This document shows, piece after piece, positions 1 through 12,745 of a stretch of 64,000 bases of DNA. Numbering within the stretch: the first letter of the stretch is position 1; every line of letters starts with the position of its first letter. The notes beneath the pieces were generated by a model. That model ran no database searches, was not told where the DNA came from, and saw nothing but the letters and a program-made list of their open reading frames with translations. The DNA comes from Styela clava (lineage: Eukaryota; Chordata; Ascidiacea; Stolidobranchia; Styelidae): the NCBI RefSeq assembly GCF_964204865.1, contig NC_135254.1, forward strand, positions 14,451,001 through 14,515,000. The letters are read 5' to 3'. A program made the translations under genes and the position numbers.

Positions 1-612
1 CAATTTTGGGACCTCCTGAAGTATGCGCACGAAGATGGCGCACAACCTGAACTCAGGTTAGTGTTCAGGTTATGCGACATTTTCACCATTTTCTGATTCT
101 TATATATCAGAGAGAGAGTGATGCCTAACGCTTAGTACGATGCGCCACACCATCGAGATCTCTTGTTATGCTTCGTAGTAGGCTACATTAACTCAGGGAC
201 CAAATGTATTATATAAAAGCACGCCACGGTTTTTATTAAGATAGTGGGAGAGACAAGGATAACAGAATATATTCGTAAGATATTGTAGCGTTATGACGAT
301 CAAGTTGGCAATAATATTGTCACGGTAGAAGTTGTTGCTACAGTGGTTGAAGATGAATCAGAAGACTCAAGGGTTCCGGATTGGTTGTTTATTGTATGGC
401 AACTTCGCAATATAAACTTAACAAAAGAACGCAACCGACCTCCAGCACGACGGTCGGAGAAGGAAAGCGGAAGACACAGTTTTTCTCCTAATTATGTGTA
501 ATGAGTGGTCGGAGTCCAAATCCGACAAAACAAGGGTCAACATAACTGTTTATAAACACAAAATATATATACCACTGATATACACACACAATATCTATAT
601 GCTCATTGACAT

Positions 613-790
613 ATGCTTCCTCCACCACCAAGTCCATGCTTCCGAAAACAAACAATACAGTAAAAACTAATCCCATACCAGACTTGGAATGGTAACCGGA
701 CGAGAGGCCGTGGTTCGCCATATGGATAAGCCGTCTTATCGGCTTTCCTCTCCCCCGGGATAAATATGTAAATCCTATCCTAAATCCTAT
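613..790 (+). repeat. SINE copy, 5'-truncated (tRNA-derived family A)
   Basis: This is the 3' half of a SINE found about ten times in the window. It carries the shared blocks 'cttcctccaccaccaagtcc', 'ggtaaccggacgagaggccg' and 'gccgtcttatcggctttcct', then a tail of repeated 'atcct' units. It is nearly identical to the copies at 19434 and 49440, which suggests recent activity. The tRNA-like head is missing. Confidence 0.8.
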
Positions 791-1343
791 CCTATATGTT
801 AATTGTGTGCTGTGTGTATTGATACTGAGGTAGGTATTTGAATATATTAGTTATAAATGGTGTGAGCAAGGACAAAAGAATTTTTTCCACAGGATTCCTT
901 CAGAATGTGAGATTTATCATAATCAGTCGATAATGGCGATGTAGCCTGAAAAACAAGAAAACAATCTGCGAGTAGGTGTTTAAATGAATGATTATCTGGA
1001 AACATGGTGTCCTCTTATTTATTTAGAGATGAATGAAAATGTTACCACCGGATTCTGTGTTCAACCTGTTCACTGCACTGTATTTCCAAAAAATATGCAA
1101 TTATTGTTTTGTGGCAATGCCAATAAATCTCTCTCCCAGCTGCAAAGAGTATGTTGGCTCAAAGCGTATATATATAATGGACCTTTCCCCAACCTTTGAC
1201 CCCCGACAAATTCTTCCTATACTTTACCAAAATTTTCGGGGCTATTTTAAGAGTGCTTTTGCGAAATGCCGCTTGTAAAATGGGGTATGTGTTTCGAACC
1301 AGCATTATGATTCATCGCATACAATAATCTGTATTTTTAAAAG

Positions 1344-2062
1344 TACCGGTAGAGAATTTTAGCCCAGTCTATCACAGCTATTTCTACACTAATATTTCAT
1401 TACTGCAATTGAATTGAAACTCCCAGGAAGAAGAGTGATCATTGAATTATCTGATTTATATTTAAGTTTCCGAAACACAACTGAAAACTAGCGAATAGAG
1501 TTCAGAAACACGAAAACGAGGTAATGTTCACGACCACGTTTGAAAATCTGTCTGAGCGGATGCTAAGAGGGAACATTGTTACGTCACTTTTTGAATCTTG
1601 CTGATTAGCCAATGTCCCGAAGTAAAGAAGGAAGTCGATGCTTGGGAAAAGGTCCATACTGGCTGGGTTTCCTCTGTTTTGCATACCGGTAGCCGTCTCC
1701 AAGTTTTTTGCGGTATCTCACATTGCTGTCTTGGCTTGTTATTATTAATGCGGTTTTTACCGGTATCTCACATTGCTGTCTTGGCTTGTTATTATTAATG
1801 CGGTTTTGTTAAAGTGAATATAGTCACTTTGGTTTTGTTAGAAACGGACATCTGCCAGAATGTACGGTACCGGTCTACCTGAAGTGTTGCTGCGCGAGTG
1901 CAAAGTGACTATCGTATCGACTGGACCTAAACACAGAAACAGGATCGGTCGTTGCTGTTTTGCGAGCTTTTTTGTGGTACCGGTACCGTACTTTTCTGGT
2001 TTACACTAGTTCAGTAATTACAGAATTAGATACCGCAGTAGACTACGGTACCGTTACCGGTA
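1344..2062. promoter_or_regulatory. Cluster of TACCGGTA palindromes upstream of CDC73
   Basis: The perfect 8-bp palindrome TACCGGTA occurs at 1344, 1684, 1758, 1978 and 2055, with a near-match (TACCGGTC) at 1868. All lie within 850 bases of the CDC73 start codon. Four more copies occur elsewhere in the window (13752, 25757, 48484, 48526). A binding role is inference only. The motif could equally be a remnant of a repeat family. Confidence 0.4.
1711..1810. repeat. 50-bp direct tandem duplication
   Basis: Two nearly perfect copies of a 50-base unit that begins 'cggtatctcacattgctgtc' lie head to tail at 1711-1760 and 1761-1810. They differ only in the last few bases. One TACCGGTA octamer spans the junction between the copies. 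Confidence 0.9.
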
Positions 2063-2183
2063 GGTTTTCACAAATAATAAAGTACGGTACTGTTTGCACT
2101 TGTAAGACTTGTAGTAACTTTTATGTCAATTTGTTAGAGAGTTTAGTTAGTTACGGTAACTGTTTAATTAGTTAACTGTCAAA

Positions 2184-5100
2184 ATGGCGGATGCACTCAG
2201 CCTTCTACGAGAGTACAATATGGCGAAGAAGAAGATTGAAGAACATGATGGCTATATCACGTTCGGAGACTTCTCATGGCCCAAAAATATAAAAACTAAT
2301 TATCCAATTTGGGGGTGAGTGACTTGTTTATGATTTTTCAATATTCTGCATAATAAATTTCAAAATGCTTGATTGATTAGTTTAATTTTGTATTTTATTA
2401 ATCTCTAATGTTAAAATTCCATGTACATTTATTGGAGCTCGAAACTATATTATATATACTTATAAATTGTTGTTCATGAATTTCTTTTTTCAATTCCTTT
2501 TCAATTATTTTATTTTCACGAGAGTGTTTAATGGTGTATTGCAGGGGTCGGCAACCTTTTGAACTCCGCGTGCCATTTTATGAATAATGAGCACCTTCGC
2601 GTGCCAAACATTTTTATGTGTTTGGTTTGCATAATCAACTACCTGATTTGAATAGTCGGAATCGGCTCAATTATTATTATTTATCGCCTCAAAATCCCTG
2701 CGGCTTTTTCGACGGATAATATATAATGATTTTTCTGTTGTGCAAAGCAATCAATCCATGACCGATACGGCCATATTTATAATGTCATGCTATATTATAA
2801 TTTACTCGTATTCAATTTAACCTGCAGTTGCGTCGACAATATAAACGCATTCGCATCACTACCCTAAAATACCACATCAATCCGCGGACATAAAAATGTG
2901 TGGTAAACTTCCTGGTTATATCTAGTTTTGATCCGTATTTTACCAATTTTGCGAATTCGACAAATCTGAGCTGTACTTGCAAAAATGACTCCGTTCTATC
3001 GCAATGCTGCCACTCAGATTTTGTTTTTGATGATGAAACCGTTAGAAAAATCCCTAAATCTGCTATAAAAGCTCACAGAGTAAAATTTATTTTGGTACAA
3101 TAAAAATTGATTGAATATACTTTAATTAATTATCTTATATCTCAACACGACTCGATCGGGAAAAAGTCACGTTTCCAACCTTATAATATGAAATGTATAA
3201 TATTAACACGAAAATTCCCGACGGCAATTTAAAGTAATTGATAAAAAGGTAAATCCGCGCAACATTTAACCGTGTTTCTATTCTAATGGCCGCTCAAACT
3301 TATGTGTGCAATAGGCACACGAAATTTTACAATGCCTAAAGAAGCAGTTTTAATCTGTCACGGGCCTCGTACAACAAATTATTTACGGTTCTATTTTTAG
3401 TATTTTATATTGCCGCTTTTCAATAAAAAAATTTGCGTCGCTGCTCCACTCCTTTTAGACTTAAAGCAACTCGCTGCCGATTATTGTATAATAACTCTCA
3501 GCCAATTCACAATTCTGGGCGAATACAAAAATAAAATAGTTATTATCGTTGACGTGAAATACTTTTTGTGATTCTGGGAGAATAAACACCGACTTAAAAG
3601 TGTTTACGGTCAGAATAACACGTCACGCTGACAAAAATAATTGGCGATTTTAGCAAAAAGCTGTACGAATCGCCCAAAAGTATGAATTGATGAAATAATA
3701 TTCAATATTTCACGATTATCAAAGGGCAAAAAGTAACCCAACAATAGTATAAAAAGTTGCTAGTAGGTGAACGAGTAGTTTCAGGTAGCGAAGCGTTTCT
3801 GAAGTAGCCAAATCTGGCACCGCTGCACCGCATATGCTTATCTACACTGAATTCCCGTACAGATTTAGGCCTCTGATCCATCGCTTTTCCGAAAGTAACG
3901 AAAAGTGGCAACAATTTCGGCAGTTTAACATCACATGTTTTTTCAAAGGATTTGTCGAATTGTTAATTTTTGTTCAAATGTAGAATTTTGGTCGAACTAC
4001 TAAAATAAATATCTGATCTGCATCAAATCACTTGGCGTGCAATGAGAAATCCTCTCACGTGCCAGGGGTTGCCGACCCCTGGTGTATTGCTTGCATCATT
4101 CATTTCCATACTTCATTGATCTGCATAACTGACGCTTTTAGGCATATGTTTTTTATACTCATATAGAATAAGTAGCCGTAAAATATGAATATATTATGAA
4201 GAATGTCTACTATTTCTTCTAAAAATGACATTTATTCACATGATTGTCTCATTATTTTAATAGCATTGTTAATTTTTAGTAAGAAAAGTATGCTTCAATT
4301 ATTGCATATCAGAGTGGGGATAGCTATTTATCATATATTAGTTGTGTATTATTAAATTCTCATTTTGTATTCTATTGGCAATATACAAATTCTCAAAATT
4401 TCTCATTATTTTCTGCCTTATCAGAACTGGTAAGGATGGAAATGCAAAGGAATATTACACTTTGGACTCAATCCTCTTTCTTCTGAAGAATATTAAATTG
4501 TCACATCCCCTGTACGTACGTCATGCTGCTGCAGAAGATATTCCTGTTGTCCGAAGACCAGACAGAAAAGATCTTCTCAGTTACCTGGATGGAGAAATTT
4601 GTAATTGTTATTTTTTCACATTATCTATCGGTTTGAAAAAAAAAAATTCCAGGAATATTCATACATAACAATTCAATTTTTGCTGCTAGTCAAAATTATT
4701 TAAATCGTCTTAATTCGTAGATTGATTACGCTCAGTAAAACCTTTGGTTCTGATATGAATAAGCCATCTTATCGACTTTCCTCACTCTGGGATAGATGTG
4801 ATAATTCTATGCTTTTACATTATGGGATGTTACAATGTTAATATATCTATTATGAATAATCTAACATTCATTAAGATCTGAGACATCCTCAATGCTTAAA
4901 AAACCTAATTTTGTTATTATTCATCTCAAAACTTCTTTATAACTATACTCTCTGGTTATTTCTAGCTACATCAAATAATATCGATAAAAGTGCACCTTTG
5001 GAAATCACAATGCAGAGACCGAGCAAAGTAAAACGACCAGTTGCAAGTAGCGCTGGTACGACGGATGATGGGTCAAGTCAAGAACCCGGAGCGAAGCGTG

Positions 5101-8100
5101 CAAGAACAGAAGACGCAACTAAAATAATAAGAGATAGGGTATGTTTTCACAGCGTATTTCATTAACTTCCTTATTTACTCATTACTTTGCTATTTACTGT
5201 AAACCGACTTACTGGGACCAACTGAGATTTCGTGCTATGAAAATTAAAAATGATAATGGACCTCATTTAAATGTGACAGAGAATGAAGTCTTTAAAACTT
5301 ACATAAAATGTCCAGATCTATCTACTAAACAAATTTGGGTCTGTTTCAATAATATTTGAAAAATCCATGTTAAAAAAATTTGGTTGAAGTCGATTTGCAC
5401 TCATTTAGTGAATCAATTTTATAATATCTTAAATAGATATGAATTGTGAATCGTTGATTAATTATATATCCCGCTTGTCAACAGAACTGTGTAAAATGTA
5501 CACCTGAACCCCACAAAATGAAACAAAGGTTCCCTCTTAATAAGGCTCTTAGTTGACAAAAATTTGATTCCTGTTTCTGACAACCAAATTTTAGTGATAA
5601 AGACTTATCCACAGAAATATGCAAGCCTGCTTTAATTGTCTGTATAAAAAATACTTTGACTTTTCATTATCACCAATAAAAATCTAAAATTGGACTCCAA
5701 CTGACTCGACTTTCTTGCTCGGGCAAAGATTGATATAGATGGACAGGCAGATTTTGTTGTTACTTTTGTCAACAATGCCGTTTACAAAGGCTAACAATAT
5801 CAAATTTGACTGATCTTGAATCAAATTTTTTTATACAGCAAAGACTTGTTGAGAGGCTTGAAGCAAGAGGTAGTGACAAAACTGTAACAACAGAACAAAT
5901 TAAATCTCTTTCCGACACAATATCAGTAGAAAAAATTGCTGCAATCAAAGCTAAAATTATGGCGAGAAAAAGAAAAACTATCAGACAAGTCGGTGAACCA
6001 GAAGAGGAGTTTGGTTAGTTTATTTCTCTATGATGCTTTAAATTACGACGCCTTTGGTTTATTGGGGCTTCTTTTGGAAATATTAAAATCTTTATTTTTG
6101 TATGACAGGCCCATTGAATATTAGTATATCAGTATTTTTACTCAAATCTTCATTGTTGCTGTATCCTGTATGTAGTTATGAATAGTACTTGATTCACATC
6201 AATTACTTATTGCTAATAGTTGACTTCATTGTGATTCATGAATCAGTTAGTCATACTTTGTTTTTGTCAGCGGTTAAGGCATTATAATTAGCTGTGATGG
6301 CATCGTAGGTTACACATTCAGATTCAAAGCCCATGCTACCAACTCAACCAATGTATAATAAATTAGGCAAGCAATGCCGAACTGGAAAGATTAGTAGCGT
6401 TTAATAAAATTTAAAGATATCAGTGGGAGCTTGTACAGGCCCTTTTTCAGGGTGAAAGTTTATATTAGGCGTTGTATGAAAAATTGGCATTTTGCCTTAC
6501 TGCTCTTTATTATTGGCTTACACTTCTTTCTTTAAATTCTTTTTCTAATGATATTTGTAGTTTTTTGTGAAATAGGCACTCTTGTTTCTATTTAGCTGTA
6601 TATTTTGAATTTTTCACAAATGTGGTATTACACTCCTAATTGACCTGAGTCATTTGCTTGAACGTTATCTAGCTATGGGATCTGATAATAGTAGACTATA
6701 TTCCAGTGAAAGCCCTGACAAAATTTGCAATAGGTAAATATTCATTTCTCCAGTTGCATAGAATAATCAATTATATTTTAAAATAAATATATTTAGGAAC
6801 GGTTAACGAAGTATACCTCAACTTTTTTCTCTTCTTTTTTGTATGCCATATTTATACACCTTCTACTCTGAACGAGGCTATGCACAAAGAGGCACTGCTT
6901 GGTAAGGGGCGACTATAGTTTGAAAGGGCCGCACGCAATCTTTATGGTTCGTTATTGCCTACCCAATTTATTACGCTCTGGGATATGAACCCGATATTTT
7001 ACCCCAACTAAAAGTCATGATAGTTAAAAATGCTTGAACCACTAGGCCACAGCACCCATCACAAACAACATGAAATTCTCGAACTGCATGATCAAATATA
7101 CATTGAATTTTTCAGGAGTCCAAGCGCCGGATGGAGGATTTGCAGACGAACCAGAATCTTTTGACTTGACGTCTGAAATAGTATCCAGAGAAAGAAGATG
7201 GAGAACAAGATCGACTGTGTTACAAAGTGCTGGAAAAGATTTCAGCAAAAACGTTTTTTCTATTTTGTCATCAATTAAAGCTCGAGAAGAAGGAAGATCA
7301 GCAAATGACAGAGAAACAAGTGTCAATAATGTTTCATCTTCATCAAATTCACAAAGCTCATCAAGGCAGGCAGCTGCTGTGAGTTTTTTTCCATGTTCAG
7401 TTTTTTAAAAAAAAAAGTGGTTTCAAGTATTAAATCAAATTTTAATATGCGTTTCTTTGAGTTCAGAAAATTTTTATTTTGTTCAATGAAGGGAAATTTG
7501 AAAATTTTCTAGATATCGATATTACTTAATAATGAACAATGACTTCATACTTTAATACCATACATCCTCGCATATAAGCCGATTTTGAAACTCAAAAAAA
7601 AAATTGCTAACTAAACAAAACTTCTCTTATGCAACCATTTGCTGTGATAGGTGCGTACGACGTGTTACGATTTGTAGGGTCAGCTTATATGCAAATTTTC
7701 ATAAATTTATAGTTTTAGTGCCGTTTTTAGGGTGTCGGCTTATATGCGAGGGTATATAGTGATTGCAAATGTGAATTAATTCATTTAGTTTACTTATTAC
7801 ATGACTTAGCATCATGTTTTATCCCCTGATTTAGAAGATTTTGAACAAAACAACAAAGAACTACTGGTAGATTATTATTCTAAATCTAACTTTGGGTTCT
7901 ATAAATGCCAATCTGCTAGATATTATAATGTACTTGCAATTATCTAAGATGCACAATATTTACAGGCATTGAGAAAGCCAAGTGCACCTGCGCCTGGATA
8001 CAGCAGATATGATCAAGAACGGTTCAGGGGTGGAAAAGAAGAAACTTTGGGATTCAGGATTGATACTATGGGTTCCTATCACGACATGAGTTTAAAATCT

Positions 8101-11100
8101 GTAATGGTGGGTACATGATTTATATTCTATCAAATACTCGGCTGTTTTTATGTTATCTGGTTAAAATTTGGACTTGTAACGAATTGAGTCAAGACTCGGC
8201 TCAGATTTTATTTAGAGATTTTATGTTAATTTTGGAATTACTAAGCTAATTTACCTGAAGAGTCAACTTGTACTAAACTGTAATTTGTTTCATTCGTGGT
8301 CGGTTATAACTGAAATTTTTTCCGAATTCTACCAAGTTATCTATTTTTCAAGTAAGCCTGTCATCGGCTAGACTTGTTTAGTGGTTGTTGATAATTCCTC
8401 ACATATTACTGTGTTCATGTACTGGATGTTTGATAAGTCAAGATTTTTGCAAAGTGAATTTATATAGGTCATTGGCCCCTACTAGTGTATTAAATAAGGT
8501 AAAAAACTTAAACAAAGACTAATTAAAACAAAGATTTAAATTTTAAAGCTTTATTACCGTATTTGCCGGTTAAGATATATTGAAACCTGACATCATAATG
8601 AAATTGAAATTGCAGCAAGACTTCATAAACACCCTGTACTGTAAATTCATATTACTTTCACAGGAAGGTGCAGCAGCGAGAAAAAGTACAAGTTCATCGT
8701 TGCCTAGAGCGATTTCAAGACCAACTCCTAAACCTGCCACTCAACCTCAAAAACCCCAGAAACGAACGTCTCGAACACCTATTATCGTACTTCCTGCTGC
8801 TCTATCATCTCTTATTACATTATATAATGCTAAAGATTTATTACAAGATTTGAAGGTGAATTAATTTTTTCTACAAGAAGTACAATTGAATTGGTTGCCT
8901 TTATTAGTGAATAGTGTTACTATATTTGATGAATACAAGAACTCACCGATTGTCAGCATTGCTTACAATTTGTCACAAAGGGGCAGTGATACTCAAACTT
9001 TTACGACCCGTGGAACCCATCCAAAGATTTCAAACACTTGTGCCTCCTGCTCTTCTATAGAAATTCATAGTCTTGCTTTCAATGGAATTCCTTCATTTGT
9101 TTCATTCAACATTTTCAATAATGAGAAATCCAACAATCGAAAGCAGAGGAATAAATGCATTACGGTCAAAGAATTAAACAAATCAAATTTAATTAACGTA
9201 GTCACCGCAAATGGTATTTAGTAGTCCTCTGTGTTCGTGGCCGCAAGAGAAACGCTCTGCGGCCCCCCTAGAGGGCCGATTACTCGATTAAATTTGATGT
9301 TTTTTCATAGTATGTGAGTATGGCAGACAAGAAAGCACAAGGCGCAAGACGGGATAATGAAGTGCTAATACAAAGGCAAAAAGACAATGGAGCTCTAACT
9401 GTCCCTTACAGAGTTATTGATAATATTTCTAAGTTACAAGGACATGAGGACTGGTTTGTACTTTTTAATATTGTGTATATCATATGTTCTTATCGGTATG
9501 TCTCTATACTGTGAGATTGGAAATTGAAACTTATTTTGTGATGAACTTTGGTTTATTGCTATTTAGGACCAATTTCCTACATCCTCGTATAAAGACTATC
9601 ATTTTGCTGTACTAAACATTCGTAATGAATATGAAATCTGACGTGAAATTTTTTAAACTATGAGTATTGCACCAAATATCTCAATACTCTTGTTATTATG
9701 CCCAAGCCAAATGCTCTTGGTATTATGCTTAATCCGACGATCAAGTCAAGTTTATTTTTTCCAACCCGTAATAAAATCAATCTACAATAAAATCGAAATA
9801 CAAGATAAAAGATGATTGCACAATTTTACTGGGAACCAAAGCTGGTTGTAGGCAATACTTCAAAAAGAAAGCTTTCTGGAGTCTTAAACCCATGAAACTA
9901 TGAATTTAGGCAGAGAGTATATTATGCTGATTATATTTCAATTGCTGTTTGACATGTCCATGAATATAACTAAATATCTTTTTCTTGTAGGGAGCGTGTT
10001 GTGGGAGTGTTTGTACAAGGTCCAGCTTGGCAGTTCAAAGGTTGGCCGTGGTTATTGCAAGATGGTTCCCCTGTTGATATTTTTTCACGAAGTAAGACAA
10101 TTTGAATTATTTCTAATCACAGTTTCATGCTCTCATGTTCTTTCCTTTGTTAATACAGGATTTTTGTTGTGGAATTTGGCTAGTAAGGGAAATTTTTGAT
10201 AGGTTTTTTCATGTTGTGATATTGTCAGTTGTTCTCAAACTTTCATGATCCATTGCTCTTTCTAAAGACTTTCAACGCTTGCGGCCCTATGCTCTTCTAT
10301 ATTCAAAAGAATGAATGCTTTGCAGCCAAATGATTAAAATTTAAATTATTATAATCATCGAAATGGTACCGAATGGTGAAGGCATTTGCTTGTGGCCCTC
10401 AGAGAACCGCTTCCTGCCCTGGCCTAAAGGGCTGAGTGCCCAGTTTGAAAAACCTGGTGTTGGAGTTCGCCACAAGAGATCTGCGTTAAATGTGTATTGA
10501 TAAGTTTTGTATTAAAAGTTTATACCCGTCTTTTATTACTTTAATCGGCTATTTATATTGATATAATGATTAATGATGATGTTATATTCATATAAGGATT
10601 GAGATATTAAATATCCCATCAATTCCAACAATTTTCTTGAATGCTTCCATTGTTTGTGTAGTTGTATGATTGAGTGGGATTTCTCATACTTTAACACTCT
10701 GGTATTGCTTTTTAGTTCAAGCCTTTCACATAAAGTTTTTGGAACAGAGGATGGATACCAATGTTGGAAAATGGAATGTTCATGTTATTAATTTAAGTGA
10801 AACTAAGCGTCACATGGACCGAGCAGCATTGTTAAAATTTTGGGAGGTACTTGATAGGTAAGATGCAATGATTTTCTGTTAATTGTCTTGATAGACCACT
10901 AGTACTACATTTGTTATCATATTAATGAAATACTCCAGACTTGAGTTACTGCTAGGCAGACTTGACTCGACACTCAAAAGAAAATTTTCTCCAAAATCCT
11001 GAAATAGAATAAAAATCTGTGAATTATGATTTAACGTGTAGATTAATGCTGCCAACTACTTGAATCATAATCTCAAAGAAGCAGTGCTGATGTTGAGTTA

Positions 11101-11297
11101 AAATGTTGTCAATACTAGTTTGTTTCCCAATGTTATGTTCGTTTAACACAAGATGGAAGTCTTAATGTATATATGATTCTTATTTATCCATTTTACTCTT
11201 TTTTATAGTATTCAGTTACAAAAGTGTTGTTTAGTATTTCAAACCTTCTTACTGCTTCAGGTATATGATAAAAAATAAGCCTCACTTGCGCTTCTGA
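2184..11297 (+). CDS. CDC73: Parafibromin / CDC73, PAF1-complex subunit (11 exons, 557 aa)
   Basis: CDC73 is a subunit of the nuclear PAF1 complex, which travels with RNA polymerase II and promotes H2B ubiquitination and H3K4 methylation. Exons: 2184-2314, 4425-4600, 4966-5138, 5839-6013, 7116-7378, 7966-8106, 8664-8855, 9311-9453, 9991-10091, 10716-10857, 11261-11297. All phases join in frame to give 557 residues (human 531). The N-terminal region is nearly the human sequence (FSWPKN at ~31, then DGYITFGD-like and HPLYVRHAA-type blocks), and [12 protein letters not shown] is conserved in exon 4. The C-terminal Ras-like domain runs from ~389 ([11 protein letters not shown]) through [15 protein letters not shown] to the terminal HLRF. 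The start matches the family [12 protein letters not shown]. The donors of exons 4 and 8 are the weaker GTTAGT and GTTTGT. Introns 1, 4 and 5 contain transposons or SINEs. I am very sure of the identity. Confidence 0.97.
2542..4081. mobile_element. hAT-type non-autonomous DNA transposon in CDC73 intron 1
   Basis: Perfect 15-bp terminal inverted repeats, CAGGGGTCGGCAACC at 2542 and its complement ending at 4081, are flanked by an exact 8-bp target-site duplication GTGTATTG (2534-2541 and 4082-4089). The ends and 8-bp duplication are diagnostic of the hAT superfamily. The 1540-bp interior has no transposase-like frame, only short open frames, so this is a non-autonomous or decayed copy. Confidence 0.93.
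4750..4812 (+). repeat. Small SINE family A 3' fragment
   Basis: A diverged match to the SINE 3' end ('aagccatcttatcgactttc' then 'gggatagatg') lies in CDC73 intron 2. The head and body are absent. Confidence 0.5.
6265..6440 (+). repeat. Possible degenerate tRNA-derived SINE
   Basis: A box-A-like 'gtcagcggttaaggc' (~6267) and a box-B-like 'agattcaaagccc' about 60 bases later have tRNA-gene spacing, in CDC73 intron 4. The body does not clearly match SINE family A, so it may belong to the second family seen at 6845-7062. Confidence 0.4.
6845..7062 (-). repeat. tRNA-derived SINE, family B, reverse strand
   Basis: Read on the reverse strand, a canonical Pol III box A, TGGCCTAGTGG (7039-7049), is followed ~50 bases later by a box B, GGGTTCATATCCC (6980-6992). 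The ~220-bp unit ends about 50 bases before exon 5 of CDC73. Its body differs from SINE family A. Confidence 0.65.
7561..7755. mobile_element. Short MITE-like inverted-repeat element
   Basis: Inverted termini of about 18 bp (CCTCGCATATAAGCCGA and its complement, 'tcggcttatatgcgagg') bound a ~190-bp AT-rich interior in CDC73 intron 5. 'TA' dinucleotides flank both ends, which fits a Tc1/mariner-like TA duplication. A related end-like sequence ('catcctcgtataaagac') is seen at about 9580. Confidence 0.65.
8920..9270. repeat. hAT-like remnant in CDC73 intron 7
   Basis: 'cagtgatactcaaactttta' at about 8982 resembles the common hAT end CAGTGGTTCTCAAACTT. It is followed by 'acgacccgtgg' and, ~240 bases later, by 'gcggccccc...gagggccg'. 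No matching right end or clean target-site duplication could be found, so it is probably decayed. Confidence 0.35.
10205..10470. repeat. hAT-like remnant in CDC73 intron 9
   Basis: The left end 'cagttgttctcaaactttc' (~10227) and a right end 'cagtttgaaaaacctggtg' (~10441) resemble the typical hAT pair that begins CAGTGGTTCTCAAACTT. They enclose about 230 bases with 'gcggccctatgctcttct' and 'gtggccctcagagaaccgc'. The ends are too diverged to prove a target-site duplication. Confidence 0.45.
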
Positions 11298-12745
11298 GAA
11301 GTCTTCATTCGGAAAAATGTAACATTTGAGTGTTTGACAATGGTAGTCATGACAGATGAACTCAAAATCGGGGTACATATTTGCGGGAGAATATACTGCC
11401 ACCTGACCAGAAGATCGAATTTTGTCTACAAGTGATCATTGAGTTAGTTATGACTGCAGGTAGTTTCAAATTCACCAGTTATTTAAGAATGATTCATGGC
11501 TCGGAGAATGGGAAGAATGGAATTTGGAGAAGCAATGAATTATATTGATTGCTGTCGTGTCACAGCATAAACTGTTATTGTATAATCTCTGTTGCACGCC
11601 ATTTTTTCTATTTTATTCATTACACATATATGTCTAAATTTAATAAATGAAAAGTACATTGTAGTGCAGGATGAATCACCATAAGCATGCTTTATGTTGT
11701 ATTGTTTTTTCAAGGTTTATTTCAATAGCGTTAAATTCAATAAGTGTGAAACCATCTTAGTTGTGTTATTTTGAGCTTCGCTTACCGCGATATCGACTAC
11801 TTAATGAGCCAAAACTGCTCACCTTATGAGTCTGGGTATATTTGGCAGTAAAACTTGATGCCTATGTGATATTCCATTAGCCATGTAATGGAGAAGTGTT
11901 CAATCTCAACAAAATAAAATATTTAATACTTATGAAGTCTCTATTTTTTAAATGATGTCTCACTGCTTGCATTATGGATCATGTTTTTGTTTTGTATGAT
12001 TCAACATGCTCTTTTTCTGCAAAATATTTGTAATATTCATGATACGGTTTGAAATAAATACTGTTCAAAATTATTTTGTGGTCATTGCAAAAAACTTTAC
12101 TCATGTCGTAGATATCAATTAAGAAATAGTTGAGAGAAGGTTGAATATCAATTCAAAGACTAGAATGCACTTCATTGAAATTGGGTGTCTATGGTTTTAG
12201 TTATCTGCTGTCCAAATTTGATGGATCGAAAGTAAAGACTTGTGAAATGTGACATGAGAAACATCGTTCATAGTTATTGTTTGGCAACGAAGATTTTTTT
12301 ATCTCGTATTTTCTCCAATGCAGTCGATATGTTAGAGCAGGATTTTCATAAGAAGGCGGACAACTGTTTTCGTAGTTGTTCGTGCTTGGACTTGTTTCCA
12401 AATTTGAATGTACGCCCAATACTCATGATCATTTATCCTCCGAGAAGTTATAGTTTACTGATTGTAATTAAAAATCTGCAATATGTTAAAAATAACGATT
12501 AACTATGGTTTTATTCCAATGACAAAAAATATACTAAATAATAATGATGTTTATGAACATTTAAACAAGTTTGTAAGCATAAAAACGAGAAAAAACACAA
12601 CCATAGTAAGCATAAAAGCAAGTAGCGTTAAAAAAAACATTTTTTCGGGGTCAAAGGTCGGAAAAACATCTACGGGAATATAAAACACAAAATTCGTGAT
12701 ATTCACATGTGCGTTGTTTGTGAGTGCCAAAGTCGTTTTAGAAGA
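11298..12745. other. CDC73 3' UTR and spacer to MRPL53
   Basis: AT-rich sequence with the presumed CDC73 3' UTR up to about 11670. I see no gene or recognisable transposon. The next open frame starts at 12707, upstream of the chosen MRPL53 start. Confidence 0.5.
11642..11647 (+). terminator. Poly(A) signal AATAAA, CDC73
   Basis: A canonical AATAAA lies 345 bases past the CDC73 stop. Another AATAAA stands at about 12054, so the exact 3' end is not determined. Confidence 0.55.

Larger units (their letters stand above)
1..2183. other. Repeat-rich region upstream of CDC73
   Basis: I find no convincing gene here. The first ~480 bases are AT-rich and repeat-like, with a short reverse-strand fragment of the SINE head at about 122-156. 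A forward-strand SINE 3' part lies at 613-790, a 50-bp tandem duplication at 1711-1810, and a cluster of TACCGGTA palindromes at 1344-2062. The last ~300 bases should contain the CDC73 promoter and 5' UTR, but I see no clear TATA box near the start. All open frames here are short and resemble no protein I know. Confidence 0.6.

Noticed and set aside
1-480. Possible LTR or retrotransposon end at the window start
   Set aside because: A TATA-like 'tatataaaag' and repeat-like wording are present, but no LTR boundaries, primer-binding site or coding remnant can be shown.
12707-12745. Upstream in-frame ATG extending MRPL53 by 13 residues
   Set aside because: The extension is Cys-rich and unlike an import sequence; the second ATG gives a better mitochondrial presequence. 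It remains possible.
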